Program-made: the position numbers and the translations under genes
The notes under the pieces: generated by a model
What the model was told of the DNA's origin: nothing
What the model saw: the letters and a program-made list of their open reading frames with translations, nothing else
Database searches by the model: none
Shown here: positions 1-8,105 of the stretch, piece after piece
Layout of the letters: each line of letters begins with the position of its first letter
How positions within the stretch are numbered: the stretch's first letter is position 1
NCBI RefSeq assembly: GCF_036825875.1
Contig: NZ_DAISXK010000019.1
Coordinates: 1 to 47,872 of the forward strand
Source of the DNA: Paucihalobacter sp036825875
Lineage (GTDB): Bacteria > Bacteroidota > Bacteroidia > Flavobacteriales > Flavobacteriaceae
DNA length: 47,872 nucleotides
Direction: 5' to 3'

Positions 1-1106
1 CACTAATCTCGAGAGTATCAAAAGCTAAAATTGAAAAAGAAGTCGTATCGCTAGCCTTTCTGGGAAATATTGTCGATGTGTGGGAAGCACTTTACGATGC
101 CAATATACATATTGACTTAGGAAGTGATCAAACCTCCTTGCACAATCCATGGGCTGGTGGTTATTATCCAGTTGATATGACTTTTGAACAAGCAAATGAA
201 ATGATGTCCATAAACCCTGAGTTATTTAAACAAAAAGTTCAAATCTCTTTAGTGCGTCATGCAAAAGCCATTAATAAACATACGGCCAAAGGCACTTATT
301 TTTTTGATTATGGAAATGCCTTTCTATTGGAAGCGTCACGTGCAGGTGCTGATGTTATGGCTCAAAATGGCATCGATTTTAATTATCCAAGCTACGTGCA
401 AGATATTATGGGACCCATGTGCTTTGATTATGGATTCGGACCGTTTCGATGGGCTTGCGCTTCTGGAAATGGAGAAGATTTAGCTAAAACTGATGCCATT
501 GCTTGTGAAGTACTTGAATCCTTGAAAAAGAAAGCGCCAAAAGAAATCCAACAACAATTAGCTGATAACATAAAATGGATAAAAGGCGCACAAAGCAATA
601 ATCTTGTAGTGGGTTCAAAAGCTAGAATTTTATATGCTGATGCCGAGGGACGGATAGAAATTGCTAAGGCTTTCAATAAAGCCATTAAAAATAAAGATAT
701 CGGCTACGTGATTCTCGGTAGAGATCACCATGATGTTTCAGGTACAGATTCACCTTATAGAGAAACGTCAAATATCTATGATGGCTCAAAATTTACAGCC
801 GATATGGCCATCCAAAATGTGATTGGCGACAGCTTCAGAGGCGCGACCTGGGTAAGCATTCACAACGGTGGTGGCGTAGGTTGGGGCGAGGTTATTAACG
901 GTGGCTTTGGTATGGTTCTTGATGGAAGTAAGAGGGCAGATAAAAGCCTCAAGTCCATGCTCTTTTGGGATGTTAATAACGGAATAGCGAGACGAAGCTG
1001 GGCTAGAAATGAGGAGGCTATTTTCGCCATAAATCGCGCCATGGAAAATGAACCGCAACTGAAAATTACCATACCGAATTTGGTTGACCCAGAATTACTA
1101 GAATAG
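1..1106 (+). CDS. hutU: Urocanate hydratase (urocanase), 3' part only
   Basis: Converts urocanate to 4-imidazolone-5-propionate in cytosolic histidine breakdown, using tightly bound NAD+. The frame is open from base 3 to the TAG at 1104-1106 with no start inside the window, so the N-terminal part (about 300 residues by family length) is missing; the GTG at 78 is only an internal codon. Urocanase blocks visible are GPFRWAC, GSKARIL, GRDHHDVSGTDSPYRE and NGGGVGWGEVINGG. The segment KARILYAD stands where Pseudomonas-type enzymes, as I recall, have ARICW with the reactive cysteine, so this is the variant I associate with Bacteroidota and animals. No other hut gene is visible. The family call is secure; the subtype remark is from memory. 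Confidence 0.95.
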   Translation, partial: LISRVSKAKIEKEVVSLAFLGNIVDVWEALYDANIHIDLGSDQTSLHNPWAGGYYPVDMTFEQANEMMSINPELFKQKVQISLVRHAKAINKHTAKGTYFFDYGNAFLLEASRAGADVMAQNGIDFNYPSYVQDIMGPMCFDYGFGPFRWACASGNGEDLAKTDAIACEVLESLKKKAPKEIQQQLADNIKWIKGAQSNNLVVGSKARILYADAEGRIEIAKAFNKAIKNKDIGYVILGRDHHDVSGTDSPYRETSNIYDGSKFTADMAIQNVIGDSFRGATWVSIHNGGGVGWGEVINGGFGMVLDGSKRADKSLKSMLFWDVNNGIARRSWARNEEAIFAINRAMENEPQLKITIPNLVDPELLE

Positions 1107-1129
1107 ACGTAACTCAATAAATAAAGACT

Positions 1130-1711
1130 ATGAAAAAAATTGTAAAACTATTGCCAATACTACTCGTAGTAGCAGTATTAACCTCCTGTTCATCCGTTCG
1201 TGTAGCAGCTGATTATGAACGTGGAACTAATTTTGCAGATTACAAAACCTTCGCGTTTTTTAAACCAGGAATTGATCAAGCCAAAATAAGTGATATAGAT
1301 AAAAGACGCATTCTAAAAGCTATAGAAACAGAAATGCTCGCAAAAGGTTACTCAAAATCCGAAACGCCCGACTTGCTCGTCAGTATCTTTACCGAATCCA
1401 CCCAACGTGTTGATGTTTACAACAACGCTTGGGGCTGGGGAGGTTGGGGAGGCTGGGGAGGCTGGGGCTGGGGTCCTGGCTGGGGAGCCTGGGGTCCTGG
1501 TTGGGGCGGCGGCTGGGGTGGAAACGCCGTATCGACCTCTGTTGAAGGACAACTCTTTATAGATATAATCGATGCCAATAAAAAAGAATTAATCTGGCAA
1601 GGTTCTGGCACAGGTAATCTTACCGATAAAGATATTGATAAGAAAATCGCACAAATACAAGAGTTTGTGAATAAAATTTTGCTTCAATTTCCGCCAGATA
1701 AAACAAATTAA
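1130..1711 (+). CDS. DUF4136 family lipoprotein with Trp/Gly-rich tract
   Basis: A 193-residue probable lipoprotein. Residues 1-20 are a lipoprotein signal peptide with lipobox LTSC and lipidated Cys20. The following VRVAADYERGTNFADYKTFAFF is the hallmark start of DUF4136 proteins, whose function is unknown. Residues 101-131 are a tract of almost only Trp and Gly with a few Pro and Ala, encoded by an unusual run of GGGG blocks in an otherwise AT-rich region. The C-terminal part (about 133-193) resumes the DUF4136 fold with SVEGQLFIDIIDANKKELIWQG. It follows hutU by 23 bp and ends before a bidirectional terminator. The tract could be surface-exposed or adhesive; that is speculation. Confidence 0.85.
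   Translation: MKKIVKLLPILLVVAVLTSCSSVRVAADYERGTNFADYKTFAFFKPGIDQAKISDIDKRRILKAIETEMLAKGYSKSETPDLLVSIFTESTQRVDVYNNAWGWGGWGGWGGWGWGPGWGAWGPGWGGGWGGNAVSTSVEGQLFIDIIDANKKELIWQGSGTGNLTDKDIDKKIAQIQEFVNKILLQFPPDKTN
1431..1526 (+). repeat. GGGG-block tract coding for the Trp/Gly segment
   Basis: About ten GGGG or longer G blocks spaced 3-9 bases apart on the coding strand, in units such as GGCTGGGGA. This is internal to the DUF4136 lipoprotein gene. The spacing would allow G-quadruplex structures in the non-template DNA strand or in the mRNA. Confidence 0.7.
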
Positions 1712-1719
1712 AAAACACT

Positions 1720-1746
1720 AAGGCGATGGTAAAGTCGCCTTTTTTA
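1720..1746. terminator. Bidirectional intrinsic terminator
   Basis: Stem AAGGCGA (1720-1726) pairs with TCGCCTT (1735-1741) around an 8-base loop. It is followed by a T run on the plus strand and an A run (T run on the minus strand) on the other side. It lies between the convergent DUF4136 gene and the E1 dehydrogenase gene. Confidence 0.8.
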
Positions 1747-1823
1747 TTTAAAAATATTTCCACTAATCAGGTAACAGCTGCAAATTACTGTATGGATTAC
1801 GTTCGTTTAATGGAAAATCCTAC

Positions 1824-3926
1824 TTAATAAGAAAGTAACTCTAGAATTTTTGCCTTCACCTTTTCCATACTAGGAATCATTGTTTGTTCTAAAATTGAAT
1901 TCAGTGGAATTGCCGGCATATTTTCACTACCGATAGTCATTACTGGTGCATCTAAAAATTTAAAACACTCCTCCTGAATTTTACCCGCTAAAGCTCTGGC
2001 AAAACTATTATTTGAAGGCTCTTCGGTAACAACTAAACATTTGCCCGTTTTCTTTACGGAGGCCATAATGGTTGCTTCATCTAGGGGAAATAAGGTTCTC
2101 AAATCGATTATTTCAATTTGGTCACGCATATCAAGTGCTCCAGAAGCATTGTAAGCCCAATGAACACCCATACCATAGGTTACTATCGTAATGGTTTCAA
2201 CATGCTCTTGTTTCCATATTTCCTGTAAAACCCACGCTTTTCCAAATGGTAAAATATAATCTTCGGCAGGTTCAACAGACGTAGCGCCTTTGGTGCCTTC
2301 TACCTTACTCCAATATAATCCTTTATGCTCTAAAATCACAACTGGATTTGGGTCGTAATAGGCGGCTTTCATCAAACCTTTTAAATCAGCTCCGTTACTT
2401 GGGTAAGCGATTTTAATGCCTCTAATATTTGTTACGATACTTTCAACTGATGAAGAATGATAGGGTCCACCACTGCCATAAGCCCCAATAGGCACCCGAA
2501 GAATCATACTCACAGGCCATTTCCCATTACTTAAATAACAGCTGCGGCTAACCTCGGTGAATAGCTGGTTGAGTCCAGGCCAGATATAATCCGCAAATTG
2601 AACCTCAACAATAGGTTTTAATCCAACAGCACTCATGCCCACAGTCGATCCTACAATAAAAGCTTCTTGAATTGGCGTATTAAAAACACGCTCGTCACCA
2701 AATTTTTGGGCTAAGGTAGCCGCTTCTCGAAAAACGCCACCTAGTCTACCACCAACATCTTGGCCGTATAACAAACACTCTTTGTGCTTGGTCATGATTT
2801 CTTCAATAGCAAACAAAGCGCAATCTACCATGACTACTTTTTCTGCGCCTTTGGGAGCGCGCTCGCCTTGTTCCTCTACAATTGGTGTCGGCGCAAAATC
2901 ATGCGTAAATAAATCTTCTGGTTTGGGATCTTGAGCATTTAATGCTTTCTCAAAATCTTGTTGCACTTTTGTGATAGCTTCCTGTTCTATAAATTCAGCT
3001 TCTGCTATTGTAAAACCGTTTTCTAATAATTGATTTTTTAAGACAGGATAAGGATCTCGTGACTTGGCTTCCTCTAAATCGTCGCGATACCATTCCATTC
3101 TAACACCTGAGGTATGGTGATTTAATAACGGAACTTTGGCATGTACTAAAAAAGGACGGCGTTCTTCGCGAATGGTTTTTATCACCTTTTCAAGCGCTTG
3201 GTAACTTTCAGTGAAATTAGCGCCATCAATAGAAATAGCTTCTAAGCCTTTGAAACCCTTAGCGTATTCAAAAGCGTCTTGTGCTCTGGTTTCTTCAGCA
3301 TTTGCTGATATATCCCAACCATTATCTTGTACCAAATACAATATCGGTAATTGTTTTAAAGCTGCCATTTGAAAGGCTTCAGCAATCTCACCTTCAGTCA
3401 CAGAGGCGTCGCCTAGAGAACATAACACTATCGAATTCCCACGAAAGTGGGAATCTCGTTCTTTAAAATCAGAGATAGACGTACTACTTTCGGCTCTTTT
3501 CATGAAAAGACTACCGCTTTCGCGGTAATGTAGCCCCATAGCGGCGCCAGTAGCAGGAATTGCTTGCATGCCAGTAGCCGAGGATTGGTGAGGTATTTTT
3601 GGTTTATCGTCGTCTCTTAGACTTGGATGTGAATAATAGGTTCGTCCACCAGAAAAAGGATCATCTTTTTTGGCCAGCAATTGTAACATCAAATCATAAG
3701 GCTGCAGTCCGAACGACAATAGCATCGCATCATCGCGATAATATGGATAAGCGTAATCCTGAGGCAACAATTGCATTCCCGCAGCAATCTGAATGGCTTC
3801 GTGTCCGCGTGACGTTGCATGCACATATTTTGAAACAACCTTAAAATTATCTTCGTAAAGTTTTGTCATTGCTTTGGCGGTACAAAGCGTTTTAAATCCT
3901 TCTTTTAAAATTTCTTTATTCATCAA
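1824..3926 (-). CDS. Branched-chain 2-oxoacid dehydrogenase E1, fused alpha and beta subunits
   Basis: Thiamine-diphosphate E1 component, decarboxylating 2-oxoisovalerate and related keto acids and passing the acyl group to E2. Residues about 1-345 are E1 alpha, with LGDASVTEGEIAEAFQMAAL and YLVQDNGWDIS as the ThDP/Mg motif region (GDA rather than GDG, near residue 172). Residues about 365-700 are E1 beta, with LYGQDVGGRLGGVFREA, TPIQEAFIVG and AYGSGGPYHSSSVES. The alpha-beta fusion is common in Bacteroidota. Residues about 134-164 (bases about 3435-3529) are encoded by an inverted pair of palindromic repeats, an odd in-frame insert just ahead of the ThDP motif. It overlaps the aminotransferase upstream by 4 bp and is the last gene of the bkd operon. 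No E3 gene is in the window. Confidence 0.93.
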   Translation of the reverse strand: MMNKEILKEGFKTLCTAKAMTKLYEDNFKVVSKYVHATSRGHEAIQIAAGMQLLPQDYAYPYYRDDAMLLSFGLQPYDLMLQLLAKKDDPFSGGRTYYSHPSLRDDDKPKIPHQSSATGMQAIPATGAAMGLHYRESGSLFMKRAESSTSISDFKERDSHFRGNSIVLCSLGDASVTEGEIAEAFQMAALKQLPILYLVQDNGWDISANAEETRAQDAFEYAKGFKGLEAISIDGANFTESYQALEKVIKTIREERRPFLVHAKVPLLNHHTSGVRMEWYRDDLEEAKSRDPYPVLKNQLLENGFTIAEAEFIEQEAITKVQQDFEKALNAQDPKPEDLFTHDFAPTPIVEEQGERAPKGAEKVVMVDCALFAIEEIMTKHKECLLYGQDVGGRLGGVFREAATLAQKFGDERVFNTPIQEAFIVGSTVGMSAVGLKPIVEVQFADYIWPGLNQLFTEVSRSCYLSNGKWPVSMILRVPIGAYGSGGPYHSSSVESIVTNIRGIKIAYPSNGADLKGLMKAAYYDPNPVVILEHKGLYWSKVEGTKGATSVEPAEDYILPFGKAWVLQEIWKQEHVETITIVTYGMGVHWAYNASGALDMRDQIEIIDLRTLFPLDEATIMASVKKTGKCLVVTEEPSNNSFARALAGKIQEECFKFLDAPVMTIGSENMPAIPLNSILEQTMIPSMEKVKAKILELLSY
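3435..3529. repeat. REPIN-like inverted pair of palindromes inside the E1 gene
   Basis: Two hairpins of the design found between paa genes occur in opposite orientation. On the minus strand, ATTCCCAC-TTTC-GTGGGAAT (3435-3454) is preceded by GAG. On the plus strand, ACTACCGC-TTTC-GCGGTAAT (3510-3529) is preceded by AAG. The GAG/AAG sides face inward across a spacer that also holds the palindrome CTTTTCATGAAAAG (3496-3509). The whole is read in frame as about 31 residues of E1. Confidence 0.75.
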
Positions 3927-4990
3927 ACTTCTATTGTTTCAATTTTATGCATCCAATTAAAAATATCGGTTTCCTTACCAGTTTTTATGCTATTTAGTTG
4001 GTCATTAATTTCTTTAGCTACTGGATTTTTATCAGAAATGAAAATGGTTTCATGTTCCGTTCCAATTTCTTCAATATAAGCAATACCTACAGCGGTTCCA
4101 GTTCCGAAGGCTTCTTCGAGCGTACCATTGTTGGCTGCTGCTTTTATTTCTTCTAATGAAATCAATTTCTCAGTGACCTTATAATTCTTATGTCTTAAAA
4201 GTTGAATTACGCTATCGCGGGTAATGCCTTTAAGCACCGAACCATCCAGCAGCGGTGTGAAAAATTCTCCGTTAATTTTGAAGAAAATATTCATCGTACC
4301 TACTTCTTGAATGTATTTATGTTCCGCAGCATCTAACCACAACACCTGATCGTAGCCTTTAGCTTTGGCGATTTCGGTTGGCCGAATGGCAGCTGCATAA
4401 TTTCCAGCTGCTTTCGCCTCACCTGTCCCGCCATGAGCGGCTCGAATAAATAATGTTTCTGCCCATAACTTAATGCGTTTCGTAAAAAAGGGGCCAGCAG
4501 GCGACGCCATTGCAATAAATTTGAAATGCGTTGCCGCACGCATCCCAATAAATGGTTCATCGGCATACATAAATGGTCGTAAATAAAGTGCGCTGCCTTC
4601 TTGGGATGGAATCCAATTTTTTTCTATGGAAACCAACTGCTTTAAACCTTCCACAAAAAGGGTTTCAGGAAATGGCGGCATACCCATTCTGTCGGCACTT
4701 TTGTTAAGTCTGGCTGCATTTCTTTCTGGCCGGAATAGCATGGGTATTCCATCTGAATCCAAATAGGCCTTCATGCCTTCAAAAATTGCCTGTCCGTAAT
4801 GCAAAGCCATGGCGGCTGGATGGGTTGGAATTAATGTTAAAGGTTCAATGCGAGGATTTACCCATTGCCCGTTTTCAAAGTCACATATAAACATATGATC
4901 GGTGAAGGTTTTTCCAAGTGGAATATTGTTGAAATCAAAATTTTCAACTTTTGACTGCTTTACTGTATCAATTGAAATATGAAACGACAT
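3923..4990 (-). CDS. ilvE: Branched-chain amino acid aminotransferase
   Basis: PLP fold-type IV transaminase interconverting valine, leucine and isoleucine with their 2-oxo acids. It is 355 residues, the normal length of the long (eukaryote/actinobacteria-like) class. Visible motifs are HYGQAIFEGMKAY, RPERNAARLNKSADRM, LYLRPFMYA, the PLP lysine region GGTGEAKAAGNYAAA (Lys193) and EVGTMNIFF. It sits between the E2 and E1 genes, overlapping E1 by 4 bp. Here it most likely supplies the keto-acid substrates of the dehydrogenase for catabolism, although the same enzyme can run in biosynthesis. Confidence 0.95.
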   Translation of the reverse strand: MSFHISIDTVKQSKVENFDFNNIPLGKTFTDHMFICDFENGQWVNPRIEPLTLIPTHPAAMALHYGQAIFEGMKAYLDSDGIPMLFRPERNAARLNKSADRMGMPPFPETLFVEGLKQLVSIEKNWIPSQEGSALYLRPFMYADEPFIGMRAATHFKFIAMASPAGPFFTKRIKLWAETLFIRAAHGGTGEAKAAGNYAAAIRPTEIAKAKGYDQVLWLDAAEHKYIQEVGTMNIFFKINGEFFTPLLDGSVLKGITRDSVIQLLRHKNYKVTEKLISLEEIKAAANNGTLEEAFGTGTAVGIAYIEEIGTEHETIFISDKNPVAKEINDQLNSIKTGKETDIFNWMHKIETIEV

Positions 4991-5016
4991 AACTTTTACC
5001 TTTAAAATATATTGAA

Positions 5017-6342
5017 TTAAATTTTTTGTGTATCATTAAATTGCTCTAAATAATCACCCACGCGGCGTAAGAAACTCCCTCCTAAAAATCCATCAACGAC
5101 GCGATGATCAAAGGATAGTGATAAATACATCATACTGCGAATAGCAATTTCATCTCCCTGTTCTGTTTCGATAACTTCAGCTCTTTTCTTAATAATCCCG
5201 AGCGCCAAGATAGCTACTTCGGGTTGGTTAATAATTGGCGTGCCCATAACACTTCCAAAGGTACCAACGTTAGATATAGTGAAGGTGCTACCACTAATGT
5301 CATCGGATGAGAGTTTGTTATTTCTTGATTTATCTACTAACAGGTTTACATCTTTTGCTAATTGGGTTAAGCCTTTTTGGTCTGCATTTCTAACTACAGG
5401 CACAATTAAATTCCCGTTGGGTAATGCGGTAGCCATTCCTATGTTAATCTCTTCTTTTAATATAATAGTATTTCCATCAACAGAGGCATTAATATTTGGA
5501 AAATCTTTAATCGCCTTCGCAACTGCTTCTACAAATAGAGGTGTAAAGGTTAACTTTTCGCCATATTTCTTTTGAAATGCGGCTTTGTTAGTATTTCGCC
5601 AGTTGACCATATTGGTTAAATCGGCTTCAACATAAGCCGTTACGTGTGGTGATGTATGCTTGCTATAAACCATATGATCGGCAATCATTTGGCGCATGCG
5701 ATCCATTTCAATAATTTTCCCTTTGCCTTTATCTAAATTCAATTGTGGAATGCGATAGGCAGTTGGATCATGCTGAATTGCCGGCTGCGCAAATTTAAAA
5801 GGCCTTCCTTGTTCTATGTACTGAAATACATCACTTTTACGTAATCTTCCCTCTTTGCCAGTTGCAGGAATACGAGCGAGCTCTTCAAAACTTATATGAT
5901 GCGATTTTGCAATCGATAAAATAAGTGGTGAGAAAAAAGTACCATCTACCTTATCCGCAGTAATAGTGTACGTTGTAGCCTGCTTTATTGGTTTTGGGTG
6001 CGTTATTTTTTTTGGTATTTGAGGAGCATCCTTAACTTCATCTGCAATAACTGCGTCTTTTTTTGAAGTTGTTACTTCTTCTGAAATTTCTAAAATTGCA
6101 ATGGTATCGCCAACTGGAACAACGTCCTTAGCTTGGCATAATGTTTTAACCAATTTACCCGATGCTGGCGCGGGCACTTCATTATCGACCTTGTCCGTGG
6201 CCACTTCTAGGATAATATCGCCTTCTTCAAAGCTATCGCCTTCTGCGATTAGCCAGTTGATAATTGTTCCTTCGGTAATGCTCTCGCCCATTTTGGGCAT
6301 TTTAAATTCCAGCGAAAGCGGGGATCTCTCATTTTCACTCAT
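5017..6342 (-). CDS. Branched-chain 2-oxoacid dehydrogenase E2 (dihydrolipoyl acyltransferase)
   Basis: Core component of the 2-oxoacid dehydrogenase complex; moves the acyl group from lipoamide to CoA. Residues 11-85 are one lipoyl domain with the lipoylated Lys51 in TDKVDNEVP. A flexible linker follows (about 90-130), then the peripheral E1/E3-binding domain (about 135-175, SPLILSIAKSHHI...GKEGRLRKSDV). The catalytic domain (about 205-441) ends in SFDHRVVDGFLGG, with active-site His413 and Asp417. Length 441 is normal. It is the first gene of the operon with ilvE and E1, and reads away from the Lrp-type regulator. Specificity for branched-chain substrates is inferred from ilvE and the fused E1. 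Confidence 0.92.
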   Translation of the reverse strand: MSENERSPLSLEFKMPKMGESITEGTIINWLIAEGDSFEEGDIILEVATDKVDNEVPAPASGKLVKTLCQAKDVVPVGDTIAILEISEEVTTSKKDAVIADEVKDAPQIPKKITHPKPIKQATTYTITADKVDGTFFSPLILSIAKSHHISFEELARIPATGKEGRLRKSDVFQYIEQGRPFKFAQPAIQHDPTAYRIPQLNLDKGKGKIIEMDRMRQMIADHMVYSKHTSPHVTAYVEADLTNMVNWRNTNKAAFQKKYGEKLTFTPLFVEAVAKAIKDFPNINASVDGNTIILKEEINIGMATALPNGNLIVPVVRNADQKGLTQLAKDVNLLVDKSRNNKLSSDDISGSTFTISNVGTFGSVMGTPIINQPEVAILALGIIKKRAEVIETEQGDEIAIRSMMYLSLSFDHRVVDGFLGGSFLRRVGDYLEQFNDTQKI

Positions 6343-6361
6343 TGTAATAGCTATTGAAGAT

Positions 6362-6377
6362 TTGATTCTTTAATCAA
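6362..6377. promoter_or_regulatory. Palindrome upstream of the E2 operon, possible regulator site
   Basis: TTGATT-CTTT-AATCAA lies 20 bp upstream of the E2 start codon in the 181-bp divergent region shared with the Lrp-type gene. Lrp/AsnC proteins bind degenerate AT-rich dyads, so this is a candidate operator. The assignment is an inference from position and symmetry only. Confidence 0.35.
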
Positions 6378-6485
6378 TAATAAAAGTACTAATTCTTTAA
6401 TTCTACATTTGTTAAAATCTTACAAAATAAATTATAACAGGATAAAATTCTGTTTTTCTATAAATATTAAGTTTTTAATTCTTTT

Positions 6486-6493
6486 TATCTTTG
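6486..6493 (+). promoter_or_regulatory. -7 promoter box of the Lrp-type gene
   Basis: TATCTTTG matches the Bacteroidota -7 consensus TAnnTTTG exactly and lies 30 bp before the start codon at 6524. No convincing -33 TTG box was found at the usual spacing. Confidence 0.55.
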
Positions 6494-6523
6494 TAAAAAT
6501 ATGATTCAAAAAATTAATTATCG

Positions 6524-7000
6524 ATGGCTTATCAGTTAGACAAAGTAGACATCCAAATATTGAAGATGCTTCAAAAAGACAGTAACCGAACTACAAAAAG
6601 TATTGCTGCCCAATTAGACATGAGCACCTCTCCCATTTTTGAACGTATTAAAAAATTAGAAAAAGAAGGTTATATAAAAAAGTACGTAGCTGTTTTAGAT
6701 AATAAAAAAATAGGATTAAAATTGACGGTTTTTATTGGCATAACACTTCAAGGGCATACCAGAAGTTACTTAGAAAAATTCGTGAAAGAGATTAATAATT
6801 TTCCCGAAGTAGTAGAATGTCATCGGGTTAGTGGCAATTTTGATTATCTGCTGAAATTGATAGTTGAAGATATTGAAGCCTACGAAACTTTTATAATCAC
6901 TAAGCTAACGCTCCTTCCTTATTTAGGTAATGTACAAAGTCTCATCACTTTATCAACTGGTAAAGAAACCAACGAAATTGATTTAAGCAGTGTGCTTTAA
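6524..7000 (+). CDS. Lrp/AsnC family transcriptional regulator
   Basis: 158 residues, the usual size of the family. Residues 1-60 form the winged helix-turn-helix DNA-binding domain (LDKVDIQILKMLQKDSNRTTKSIAAQLDMSTSPIFERIKKLEKEG). Residues about 65-140 are the RAM/AsnC effector-binding domain, with FPEVVECHRVSGNFDYLLKLIVEDIEAYE. It is divergent from the E2-ilvE-E1 operon. In Pseudomonas the Lrp homologue BkdR activates the bkd operon, so a branched-chain amino acid-responsive regulator of the neighbouring operon is the natural inference. It ends 3 bp before the convergent paaY. Confidence 0.92.
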   Translation: MAYQLDKVDIQILKMLQKDSNRTTKSIAAQLDMSTSPIFERIKKLEKEGYIKKYVAVLDNKKIGLKLTVFIGITLQGHTRSYLEKFVKEINNFPEVVECHRVSGNFDYLLKLIVEDIEAYETFIITKLTLLPYLGNVQSLITLSTGKETNEIDLSSVL

Positions 7001-7003
7001 TAA

Positions 7004-7600
7004 CTACTTTTTAAAAGTTTCTCTCAGCGTTTTATAAACATCATCTTGAACCTTCATATCGTTTGGTACTTCTCTAAGCGGTTCAACTGCATTTAAAGTG
7101 TCGTGACATTCCTTTGGTAATTGCTGATACAACTGCGTCCCTTTGGTTTTCCAAGTAATCATGTCATCACTTACTTGTTTCACAATTTTTGCGGGATTTC
7201 CAACTACTAAACTCCTTGGTGGAATTTGCATTTCTGACGACACAAAACACATAGCACCAATAATACTTTCGTCGCCTACCTCAGCATCGTCCATAATGAC
7301 AGAGTTCATTCCTATAAGGCAATTTCTTCCTAGATTAGCGCCGTGAATAATGGCGCCGTGACCCACATGTGCACTTTCTTTTAAAACAATACTTTTACCT
7401 GGAAACATATGCACTGTACAATTCTCTTGAACGTTCACGCCATCTTCTAGAATGATTTGCCCCCAATCGCCCCTTATAGCCGCTCCTGGACCAATATAAC
7501 AGTTTTTACCAATAATTACATTGCCCGTAACCGCCGCAAGTGGGTGTACAAAGCTGCTTTCGTGAACTACTGGTGTATAACCGTTGAATGCGTAAATCAT
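7004..7600 (-). CDS. paaY: PaaY-like hexapeptide-repeat protein (gamma carbonic anhydrase family)
   Basis: 198 residues, the length of PaaY. The left-handed beta-helix is visible as hexapeptide repeats over about residues 10-150 (VTGNVIIGKNCYIGPGAAIRGDWGQIILEDGVNVQENCTVH...). The histidines in CTVHMFPG, AHVGHGAIIH and IHGANLG fit the trimer-interface metal site of gamma carbonic anhydrases. PaaY of phenylacetate clusters has been described as a thioesterase that clears dead-end CoA intermediates. It is the last gene of the paa cluster here, separated from the crotonase by the S23-type gene. The family is certain; the PaaY role rests on length and context. Confidence 0.85.
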   Translation of the reverse strand: MIYAFNGYTPVVHESSFVHPLAAVTGNVIIGKNCYIGPGAAIRGDWGQIILEDGVNVQENCTVHMFPGKSIVLKESAHVGHGAIIHGANLGRNCLIGMNSVIMDDAEVGDESIIGAMCFVSSEMQIPPRSLVVGNPAKIVKQVSDDMITWKTKGTQLYQQLPKECHDTLNAVEPLREVPNDMKVQDDVYKTLRETFKK

Positions 7601-7612
7601 AAGCCTGAGAGG

Positions 7613-7633
7613 TTAGAGATTAGAGATTAGAGG
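7613..7633. repeat. Heptanucleotide tandem repeat, 3' side of the S23-type gene
   Basis: Two copies of TTAGAGA followed by TTAGAGG. On the minus strand the array supplies the last codons and the stop (TCT AAT CTC TAA) of the S23-type gene. Confidence 0.7.
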
Positions 7634-8039
7634 TGTGTTTCGATTGCTGTTTTTCATTTTTACGCTTTGCTATTTTTGAAACTAAGTGCTTTTTTAACGA
7701 CGTCAACATTTTAGAAATTTCGGATAATCTTTTCCTGTTTTCCTCATTCTCCTCCTCTGAAATATAATTTCTAATTCTTGCCTTTGTTGATGCACATACG
7801 CTTTCATGAACACTTTCCCAAGATATTTGTAAGTATCTATTAAAATTAGCATCGGAACCTGCAGAACCTTCAGCAATATTAAAACCTATCGAGTCGGCTG
7901 CCCTTTGAAACTGAGAACTTAAATTATACGATTCGTGTTTTGGAAATTTTTGAATCTGTTGATTAACCAATTCAGCAAATTCTATAGCTTTTTGATATAC
8001 AATCAAATCTTCAAAACTAAAATGGTATTTACTCTTCAT
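7620..8039 (-). CDS. Four helix bundle protein (S23 / 23S rRNA intervening-sequence protein family)
   Basis: 139 residues with the family pattern FEDLIVYQKAIEFAELVNQQIQKFP...YNLSSQFQRAADSIGFNIAEGSAGSDANFNRYLQISWESVHE. These proteins were first found inside intervening sequences of 23S rRNA genes, but most occur elsewhere; related four-helix proteins assist diversity-generating retroelements. No rRNA or reverse transcriptase is near. The gene sits alone between paaY and the crotonase, bounded by heptanucleotide tandem arrays whose repeats encode its own C-terminus and stop on one side and the neighbour's stop on the other. The last 20 residues are Lys/Gln/Ser rich. It looks like an inserted module, not a pathway member. 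Confidence 0.88.
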   Translation of the reverse strand: MKSKYHFSFEDLIVYQKAIEFAELVNQQIQKFPKHESYNLSSQFQRAADSIGFNIAEGSAGSDANFNRYLQISWESVHESVCASTKARIRNYISEEENEENRKRLSEISKMLTSLKKHLVSKIAKRKNEKQQSKHTSNL

Positions 8040-8070
8040 AGCTGTTTTGATTACTAACCTCTTACCTCTA

Positions 8071-8105
8071 TTTACTATTTACTATTTACTATTTACTATT
8101 TACTA
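8071..8105. repeat. Heptanucleotide tandem repeat, 5' side of the S23-type gene
   Basis: Five perfect copies of TTTACTA, preceded by related heptads around 8053-8070 (ACCTCTT, ACCTCTA). The final CTA is the TAG stop of the crotonase gene on the minus strand. The array is a likely site of copy-number slippage. Confidence 0.85.

Noticed and set aside
860..1117. Minus-strand open frame opposite hutU
   Set aside because: Antisense shadow of a conserved enzyme with no family features.
8071..8105. Tandem heptads considered as a CRISPR or VNTR promoter
   Set aside because: There are no spacers, the unit is only 7 bp and no cas genes are near; a simple tandem repeat.
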